A stretch of 5,089 bases of DNA from Spirosomataceae bacterium (GTDB taxonomy: Bacteria; Bacteroidota; Bacteroidia; Cytophagales; Spirosomataceae): the NCBI GenBank assembly GCA_030731175.1, contig JANQUM010000104.1:1-5089 (forward strand). Reading direction: 5' to 3'. The position numbers and the translations under genes are program-made. The notes below the pieces were generated by a model. The model did not search any database and was not told the DNA's origin. It saw only the letters and a program-made list of their open reading frames with translations. Of this stretch, positions 1-5,089 are shown piece by piece (the first letter of the stretch is position 1; each line of letters begins with the position of its first letter).

Positions 1-1
1 A

Positions 2-1165
2 ATTCAACGAACGAGTATTAATCAGATAATTTCGCTCGGAAAATACAAAACGCTTCCCGCAAATCTCTACGAGAAAGGTTATTTGATGCTCGGCGGAAGC
101 ACCTTGCTTAACCAAGTTGACACGCATTACGAAGGCGATTTAAGCGGAATTACGCAAAAAACAATTCCGTTTTGGTTCGATCGGTTCTACAAACCCGGCA
201 AGCGAATTGCCCAACTGAAAGATTGGGGAAGTAAACTGGACGAAATCGCTCAAAATGCCGCCGATTGGGACATCGGTTTCCTTGCGGGTGTTCCGGCGTG
301 GGTGCAACTTTTGATGGAAAAAGTGATTTCTCACTACGGCGTCAAAGACATTCACGAAATCTGGCCAAACCTAGAAGTTTTTGCTTGGGGTGGCGTTTCG
401 TTTGAACCGTACCGACAAAGTTTTGAAAAACTACTTGGTCGTCCAATTTTATACCTCGAAACGTACCTTGCTTCCGAAGGCTTTATTGCCTATCAAGCAC
501 GCCCAAATGCCGATATTCAATTAGTTGTGAATAATGGTATTTTCTTTGAATTTATTCCGTTCAACGAGAATAACTTCGACGGCGATGGAAATATGGTCGA
601 AAACCCCGAAACGATTCTTCTCGATGAAGTAAAACCAAACGTTGACTACGCTCTACTTATCAGCACTTGCTCTGGTGCGTGGCGTTACCTTATTGGCGAC
701 ACCGTTAAATTCACAAATACTGATCGTGCCGAAATAAAAATAACGGGACGCACAAAGCACTTTTTGAGTCTTTGCGGCGAGCACCTTTCGGTAGATAATA
801 TGAACAAAGCCGTTGATTTGGCTAATACTGAACTTGAGTTAGATATTAAAGAATTTACTGTTTTGGGTATAAAACACCCGCCGCTTTTTGCCCACCAATG
901 GTATATCGGGACGGATGCCGAAATCTCGGATAAACAGGCAGCAGCTTTTATCGATTCAAAATTAAAAGAACTTAACGATGATTATGGCATTGAGCGAGAG
1001 CACGCTCTTAAAAACGTGTTCTGCCGTGTTTTGCCGAGCAAAGCGTTTAACGAATGGATGAAATTAAAAGGAAAAGAAGGTGGTCAACATAAATTTCCGC
1101 GAGTTTTAAAAGGTGCAACCGCTGATGATTGGGAGAGTTTCGTGAAAATAAATTATCCGAAGTAA
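2..1165 (+). CDS. GH3 auxin-responsive promoter-like family protein, 5' end missing
   Basis: This is the C-terminal 387 residues of a bacterial GH3-family protein, a branch of the acyl-adenylate-forming (ANL) superfamily that in plants joins amino acids to acyl acids such as jasmonate or auxin. The frame is open from the first complete codon at base 2, so the true start lies outside the window; the TTG/ATG at 83-88 is internal. Full family members are usually near 500 residues, so roughly 110 N-terminal residues, including the P-loop-like ATP motif, are missing. Visible landmarks, counted from base 2: YLETYLASEGFIAYQ near 151-165, corresponding to the family's (A/G)SSE motif; YLIGDTVKF near 229-237, corresponding to Y-x-x-GD; GRTKHFLSLCGEHLS near 249-263 at the start of the mobile C-terminal domain; and GGQHKFPRVLKG near 360-371. 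Bacterial GH3 substrates are largely unknown and none is claimed. The gene ends in TAA 2 bp from the stop of the opposing gene. The family call is firm. Confidence 0.9.
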   Translation: MQRTSINQIISLGKYKTLPANLYEKGYLMLGGSTLLNQVDTHYEGDLSGITQKTIPFWFDRFYKPGKRIAQLKDWGSKLDEIAQNAADWDIGFLAGVPAWVQLLMEKVISHYGVKDIHEIWPNLEVFAWGGVSFEPYRQSFEKLLGRPILYLETYLASEGFIAYQARPNADIQLVVNNGIFFEFIPFNENNFDGDGNMVENPETILLDEVKPNVDYALLISTCSGAWRYLIGDTVKFTNTDRAEIKITGRTKHFLSLCGEHLSVDNMNKAVDLANTELELDIKEFTVLGIKHPPLFAHQWYIGTDAEISDKQAAAFIDSKLKELNDDYGIEREHALKNVFCRVLPSKAFNEWMKLKGKEGGQHKFPRVLKGATADDWESFVKINYPK

Positions 1166-1167
1166 GC

Positions 1168-1785
1168 TCAACTTTGAAAATAATCGAGCAGGAACTTTGT
1201 TCCGAGTGCTATAAATATTACCCCCGTAGCGTATTTAATGGAAATCATGAGTCGGTCAGAAAGTTTTGCCCTAATTTTATCCGCAAAATAAGCAATGAGC
1301 GTTTCTGTCGTAAAAACAGTACCGATGCAAATGCTAAAAAACAGTACTTCTTCAATTAAACTATAGTTGTAGGTTTTTAGCGTTGAAGAGACGAGTACCC
1401 AAGCCAAAAAGTTAACTGGATTCACAACGTTAAGCACCAAACCCTTCGAAATAAAATAAATCAGGTCTTTAACATTACTTTTAACCGCCGTTGTAGCAAC
1501 TTTAACCTTCGTCTTTCTAAACTGCGAAATTCCGAGGCCAAAAAGTAATGTTGCTGCAATAATCCGAACGTAGTTTTCAAAGTTCGGGATATTAGGTAAA
1601 AAACCAGTGCCAAAAATTGCCAATGCAACAAGCAAAATATCACCAACTGCAACACCCAATGCAATGTTTCTACCCGCTTTGTAACCGTAATCAACACTCG
1701 TTTGTATCAACGCAAAAAAAACACTTCCGAAACCAAAGCTTAAAACGAAGCCAGTAAGAAGTGCAAGGAAAATTAAATCTATCAT
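1168..1785 (-). CDS. LysE/RhtB-type family transporter (amino-acid exporter-like)
   Basis: This 205-residue, very hydrophobic protein has about six predicted membrane helices (roughly 1-25, 38-62, 68-86, 110-136, 142-166 and 181-203), the usual size and topology of LysE/RhtB inner-membrane exporters of amino acids or related small molecules. The family N-terminal pattern is present as GFVLSFGFGSVFFALIQTS, followed by spaced glycines and GVAVGD near residues 44-49. The second-half signature is NPVNFLAWVLVS near 121-132. The usual proline of the N-terminal GP motif is replaced, giving GFGS. ATG at 1785 is the only reasonable start, because the frame meets an in-frame stop shortly upstream. No clear Shine-Dalgarno is seen. 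It lies 57 bp behind the Nudix gene on the same strand, so cotranscription is likely. Substrate is unknown. Confidence 0.85.
   Translation of the reverse strand: MIDLIFLALLTGFVLSFGFGSVFFALIQTSVDYGYKAGRNIALGVAVGDILLVALAIFGTGFLPNIPNFENYVRIIAATLLFGLGISQFRKTKVKVATTAVKSNVKDLIYFISKGLVLNVVNPVNFLAWVLVSSTLKTYNYSLIEEVLFFSICIGTVFTTETLIAYFADKIRAKLSDRLMISIKYATGVIFIALGTKFLLDYFQS
1191..1203. other. Short perfect inverted repeat at the GH3/LysE convergent end
   Basis: GGAAC-TTT-GTTCC forms a 5-bp stem with a 3-base loop. Outside it, AGCA (1187-1190) can pair with TGCT (1207-1210) across a 3-base bulge. It lies inside the 3' end of the LysE-like coding sequence and 25 bp past the GH3 stop. No clean T-run follows on the plus strand, though a T-rich stretch follows on the minus strand. 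It could help end transcription of the convergent genes, but it may equally be chance within coding sequence. Confidence 0.25.
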
Positions 1786-1842
1786 ATGCGTAGTTTGAAG
1801 ATGTGAGAATAAACAATTTTACAATTATGCAATCTCCTTCAT

Positions 1843-2400
1843 TTAAATAATACCTTTTAGCTTTGCTGCTTTTAATATCCCGATAACGCTAATTGAATCA
1901 GTTATTTCATTGTTCATAACCATTTCAACAGCGGCTTTCAGACTGACCTTTTTTATTGCGAGTTCTTCCGTTTCCTCTGGCTCGGGATTACCAAAAGTTA
2001 GGTTTTCAGCAAGAAAAACGTAACCAACTTCATTACAAACAGAATTCGAGGTATGAATTTTGGCAATGTTTTGAAATATTGCCGCTTCAATTCCGGTTTC
2101 TTCTTTTAATTCACGCTTTGCGGCGAGCAGCCAATCCTCATTTTCGGGGCAGCCGCCTTCCGGAATTTCCCACGAATATTCTTTTAAAGGAAATCGATAT
2201 TGACCGACAAGCCAGGTATTATTTTCTTCGTCAAGTGGAATAATTCCGATCGCAAAATTTTTAAAATCAACCTGCCCGTAAATTCCTTCGCCCCCGTTGG
2301 GGTTTAGTACTTGATGTTCAGTTACAGAAATCCACGGATTTTCATATTTAATTTCGGAGGATTTGACCGTCCAAGGGTTTACATTTTCTGGGGCTTTCAT
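1843..2400 (-). CDS. Nudix hydrolase, ADP-ribose pyrophosphatase-like
   Basis: This 185-residue protein carries a perfect Nudix box (GX5EX7REUXEEXGU) at residues 82-104, with core RELKEETGI. The two Glu residues of the EE pair and the Arg-Glu bind metal and drive hydrolysis of nucleoside diphosphates linked to another moiety. The lead-in QYRFPLKEYSWEIPEGG matches the pattern of the ADP-ribose/sugar-nucleotide group, as does a downstream loop, HTSNSVCNE (about 115-123), with its likely catalytic Glu. The proline often found in that loop in true ADP-ribose pyrophosphatases (S-P-G) is replaced, so the exact substrate is uncertain. ATG at 2398-2400 is chosen; a TTG at 2434-2436 would add 12 residues but is a poorer start and extends beyond where the family fold begins. 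The protein is expected to be cytosolic, in sanitation or turnover of ADP-ribose-type metabolites. It is the first gene of a likely two-gene unit with the LysE-like exporter. Confidence 0.9.
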   Translation of the reverse strand: MKAPENVNPWTVKSSEIKYENPWISVTEHQVLNPNGGEGIYGQVDFKNFAIGIIPLDEENNTWLVGQYRFPLKEYSWEIPEGGCPENEDWLLAAKRELKEETGIEAAIFQNIAKIHTSNSVCNEVGYVFLAENLTFGNPEPEETEELAIKKVSLKAAVEMVMNNEITDSISVIGILKAAKLKGII

Positions 2401-2518
2401 TTTTGACAGTTTTCTATTTGCAAAGAAAGTCAGCAATTGTTCGTCAAAAAACTATTAGAATGATAATTTTACAGTTTCTTGCACTGAAAGTACGATCAAG
2501 AGTAATCATAATAAGTCT
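2401..2518. promoter_or_regulatory. Divergent intergenic region between Nudix and BCCT genes
   Basis: This 118-bp AT-rich gap separates genes pointing away from each other, so it should hold a promoter for each strand. No perfect match to the Bacteroidota promoter (TTG about 20 bp before TAnnTTTG) was found. The nearest plus-strand candidate is TAATTTTA at 2464-2471 with a TTG at 2437-2439, but the 24-bp spacing is too long and the last base differs. On the minus strand TAGTTTTT near 2447-2454 is a single-mismatch match without a suitably spaced TTG. The function is inferred from gene arrangement, not from a recognised motif. Confidence 0.35.
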
Positions 2519-4037
2519 GTGCCAAATTCCCGTATCAGAAAATCTGTTTTTTATCCCGTTGTAATCTTGGTGGGTAGTTGTGCTGTTGCGAGCCTTTTAT
2601 TTTCTGAACAATTTGTAAGCGGAATCACAAGGGTCAATACTTTTTTTATTACAAAGTTAGGTTCAATTTTTGCCATCGCCCCGCTCCTATTTCTGATAAT
2701 TTGTGTCGCTCTTTACCTGCTTCCTGTTGGAAAAACTAAAATTGGCGGCTAATCTGCGAAACCAATTCTGTCAAATTTCAATTTGCACAACGATTGCTAC
2801 CGGATTGTTATTTTGGGGAACCGCCGAACCGCTTTTTCATGTCCGGAATCCTCCTCTCGCTTACGCAGATGCAGAAAACAAAAATGTATTCGCTCTATCA
2901 GCACTTTACATGCATTGGAGCATTTTGCCCTATGCGATCTATACATTGGCGGGAGTTGCGTTTGCCATTGGCTTTTACAATAAAAAACTACCCTTTCGTA
3001 TCGGAACGATGTGGTTCGAGCTTTCAAAAAACGGGAAAAACAAAACGCTGTACAATATTTTTGATGGGTTAAGCCTTTTTAGCCTTGTAGCAGGTATGGC
3101 AGCTTCCCTCGGAGTTGGGATTTTACTCCTGACTAACGGCGTTGCCCGTAGTTTTAACTTGAGTTCAAACGGTTATTTAATGGCGATTATCACGATTTTA
3201 CTCGTCGGAACATTCGTTATTTCTTCCGTAAGTGGGCTTCAAAAAGGAATTGCGAAACTTTCGTCGCTAAATTTCGCTCTCTTTATTATTCTACTTTTCT
3301 TTTTCGTTCTAAACCTTAATTACACTGAAGTTTTACCGTTGGTCGGGAAAAGTATCAATCATTTTTTCACTAACGGTTTTGGCGATTCGATGCTTTATTT
3401 TAGTGATGCAAACAAGCAATGGGCAACCGAATGGACAGTTTTTAACTGGTCAAATTGGATGGCATGGACTCCAATCACAGCGTTATTTTTGGGCAGAATT
3501 AGCTACGGACGAACCATTCGACAGTTCATAAACGTAAATTTACTACTTCCTTCGCTTTTCGGGATTATTTGGTTGTCTATTGTAAGTGGGACTGCACTTA
3601 TTTCTAACAAACTCAATAACAACGTTTTAACAGATTTCCTTCAAGTTGAAGACGGTGTTTCGAGCATAATTTTTTACTTAATCAATGAGTTACATTTCAG
3701 TAGTTTTCTAATTCCGTTGTTTCTCTTAACCGTTTTTCTTTCCTTCGTTACCGCCGCCGACTCCAACACGGATGCAATGAGTAATCTGAGCACCGAAGAT
3801 TTTTTTGATGACGACACCGAATCACCAAAAAATATTAAAATAATTTGGGGCGTGTTTATCGGCGTTTTAGCGTTTGTGATGGTCTCGTTTTCAGGCGAAG
3901 AAAAATCTAACGGTTTAGAGGGTGTAAAGATTTTATCAAACATTGGTGGTATTTTTGCATTATTCATCCTAATCGGAGTGGCAATAAACATGGTTATTTA
4001 CCTTTTCAAAAAAAGTGATGTTAAAGAAGATAGTTAA
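2519..4037 (+). pseudogene. BCCT-family transporter (betaine/carnitine/choline type), disrupted by stop and frameshift
   Basis: Two frames together encode one BCCT transporter, an inner-membrane importer or exchanger of quaternary ammonium or related zwitterionic compounds. The first frame (GTG 2519 to TAA 2750-2752) gives the N-terminus with two membrane helices ending in the family motif GKTKIGG. Reading through the TAA continues the family pattern as SAKP. The frame then changes between about 2764 and 2783, and the rest runs open to TAA 4035-4037: FWGTAEP (2811-2831), MHWSILPYAIY (from 2910), the helix-8 signature WTVFNW...GRISYGRTIRQF (3432-3527) and TAADS (3750-3764). Against the family pattern the region before FWGTAEP is 17 nt short; adding 17 gives exactly 512 codons including the stop, a normal BCCT length. 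The only in-frame start candidate is GTG 2519, without a Shine-Dalgarno. The downstream frame has an out-of-frame GTG at 2703 that is not a real start. The remaining 415 or so codons are intact, so the lesion is recent or an artefact. Substrate cannot be named. Confidence 0.85.
2750..2783 (+). other. Lesion zone in the BCCT gene: in-frame TAA plus frame change
   Basis: TAA (2750-2752) falls exactly where the family has a residue between GG and SAKP. Shortly after, the coding frame moves forward by one base (equivalent to loss of 2, or net loss of 17, nt). Two placements fit. In one, the first frame runs to S-N-F (2771-2779), then I-C-T-T follows from 2781. In the other, two bases are lost after P (2762-2764), so that E-F would follow, and five residues, the W-x-S-M segment, are missing in frame before I-C-T-T. 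The breakpoints cannot be fixed without a homologue. A short direct repeat AATTT (2774-2778 and 2780-2784) sits at the junction. Confidence 0.75.
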
Positions 4038-5089
4038 AGTTCTGTCAAAAATTACGGTTGTGATCTTTGCAATTGTTGTTTCGATGGTAACAACGATTGA
4101 CCAAACGCCCTATCAGGAAATGGATTATTACACCGAATGGAAAAGTCAAATTAATGCATTGAAAATCAGCCAAAATTTTACGGCGAAAGATTCGGTGCTT
4201 TCAGTAGGGTTTGCAAAAGAAAACATCACCCCACGCTACCCAACTCCGATGGCAGGCTACGGAAACCGAAGAGGAAAACCGTTTGAAGCCGTGCATGATT
4301 CTATATTTGTAAGAACCATTTTAGTTGCCAACGGAAATGACACAATTGCTTTTACAAGTGCTGATTTACTGATTATACCGCCTTCAATTTACGAATTGGT
4401 TAACGAAAAGTTGAAGCAGTCTAACGCAAATCAAACTAAAATATACTACGGAGCAACGCACAGCCACAATAGTGTTGGTGCGTGGTACGATACATTGGTC
4501 GGAAAACTTTTTGCGGGAACTTATAATCCTGAAATTGAGGAAATCATTAGCGACGCGATTGTTGCTTCACTCGTGAAGGCAAAATCCAGACTTGTAGAAA
4601 CGACGGTTACTTACGAAATGGATATTGACACTGTTGATATAAAAAACCGGTTGGTTGGTATTGAAAACGGAACAATTGACCCGCAAATACGCTCAGTTGT
4701 TTTTAATCGCAGCGAAGGTAAACCACTTATTTTTACAACTTACGCCGCCCATTCAACGGTTCTGGATTCAAAAACGCTGCAACTCTCTCGGGATTACGCT
4801 GGAAAAGTAGTTGACGACTTAGAAAAAGAAAAATACGAGTTTGCCGTTTTTATGGCGGGGGCTGTTGGCAGTATGGGGCCACAACAAAGGGGAATTGATG
4901 ATTTTGACGAAGTCAGAAATCAGGGAAGTTCAGTCGTAAATGAGATTTTCTCTGAAAACGAATTTAAATCCCAAAGTACGTCTAATGTAATTCGAACTTT
5001 TAAACTAAAATTGCCACTAAGGCAACCTACGCCACGTTTAACTCAAAAGTTTGCCCTCAGAACTTGGGTTTTCTACCAGTTCTTTGGCA
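4018..5089 (+). CDS. Neutral/alkaline ceramidase-like hydrolase, 3' end missing
   Basis: The first 357 residues of this protein are visible; the frame is open to the window edge. It begins at ATG 4018-4020, inside the last 20 bp of the BCCT gene in another frame, suggesting translational coupling; no Shine-Dalgarno is seen. Residues 1-25 form a basic start plus hydrophobic segment (KK, then ITVVIFAIVVSMV), so the protein is exported or anchored with its catalytic part outside the cytoplasmic membrane; no lipobox Cys is seen. The N-terminal domain of neutral ceramidases follows: VGFAKENITP, MAGYG, the ATHSHN motif (H148, H150), AAHSTVL (H245), SRDYAGK (257-263) and AGAVGSMGP (280-288). In the Pseudomonas enzyme the corresponding histidines bind zinc and the GDVSP serine is the nucleophile; here that motif reads GSMGP, so the nucleophile may be lost or moved. 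Family members cleave the amide of ceramide; for this divergent homologue an N-acyl amide substrate is only inferred. Confidence 0.85.
   Translation, partial: MLKKIVKVLSKITVVIFAIVVSMVTTIDQTPYQEMDYYTEWKSQINALKISQNFTAKDSVLSVGFAKENITPRYPTPMAGYGNRRGKPFEAVHDSIFVRTILVANGNDTIAFTSADLLIIPPSIYELVNEKLKQSNANQTKIYYGATHSHNSVGAWYDTLVGKLFAGTYNPEIEEIISDAIVASLVKAKSRLVETTVTYEMDIDTVDIKNRLVGIENGTIDPQIRSVVFNRSEGKPLIFTTYAAHSTVLDSKTLQLSRDYAGKVVDDLEKEKYEFAVFMAGAVGSMGPQQRGIDDFDEVRNQGSSVVNEIFSENEFKSQSTSNVIRTFKLKLPLRQPTPRLTQKFALRTWVFYQFFG

Noticed and set aside
83..88. TTG/ATG as the start of the GH3-family protein
   Set aside because: The same frame is open back to base 2 with family-like sequence before it, so the start is outside the window.
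1129..1359. Plus-strand open frame of 76 codons across the GH3 end and the LysE-like 3' end
   Set aside because: It lies opposite the well-supported LysE-like gene, shows no family pattern and reads as a shadow frame.
1814..1821. TAAAATTG on the minus strand, a one-mismatch Bacteroidota -7 box before the LysE-like gene
   Set aside because: There is no TTG at the required spacing upstream, and such matches are common by chance in AT-rich DNA.
1828..1845. Five-codon reading frame (MKEIA) overlapping the Nudix stop on the minus strand, containing AAGGAG
   Set aside because: It is too short to support as a leader peptide, and the AAGGAG is too far from the LysE-like ATG to act as its ribosome binding site.
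2434..2436. TTG as a longer start for the Nudix protein
   Set aside because: The ATG at 2398-2400 is a stronger start and the extra 12 residues add nothing recognisable.
2783..3072. Several short plus- and minus-strand frames inside the first part of the BCCT gene
   Set aside because: They lie in the wrong frames across conserved BCCT motifs; none has a recognisable product.
3674..3991. Minus-strand open frame of 105 codons inside the BCCT gene
   Set aside because: It is antisense to clear BCCT helices and its composition mirrors the coding strand, so it is a shadow.

Overview
The window looks like a piece of a Bacteroidota chromosome. The base composition is AT-rich and Shine-Dalgarno sequences are weak or absent. 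The bacterial GH3-type protein, the LysE-like membrane protein and the ceramidase-like protein all resemble families common in that phylum. The assignment rests on protein resemblance only; there is no rRNA or other marker. No tRNA, rRNA, CRISPR array, insertion sequence or phage gene was seen, and the content reads as ordinary chromosomal metabolism.

Layout: (1) 2-1165 (+) is the 3' part of a GH3-family acyl-adenylate-forming enzyme whose 5' end lies outside the window. (2) 1168-1785 (-) is a LysE/RhtB-type transporter, converging on GH3 with only 2 bp between the stop codons. (3) 1843-2400 (-) is a Nudix hydrolase of the ADP-ribose pyrophosphatase-like group, 57 bp upstream of the LysE-like gene and probably cotranscribed with it. 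(4) 2401-2518 is a divergent intergenic gap. (5) 2519-4037 (+) is a BCCT-family (betaine/carnitine/choline-type) transporter gene that is broken as read. (6) 4018-5089 (+) is the 5' part of a neutral/alkaline ceramidase-like hydrolase. It starts inside the last 20 bp of the BCCT gene and runs off the right edge.

The most notable observation is the BCCT gene. It carries an in-frame TAA at 2750 and, within about 30 bases of it, a frame change equal to a net shortage of 17 nt against the family pattern at the start of the third membrane helix. The roughly 415 codons downstream remain open and well conserved in pattern, so the damage is either recent or an artefact of sequence or assembly.

The BCCT and ceramidase-like genes overlap, which suggests a transporter and hydrolase pair in one operon. 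One reading is that the hydrolase releases a small amine or zwitterion from an acylated amine and the transporter moves it; this is inference only. No wholly new system could be supported from the sequence.
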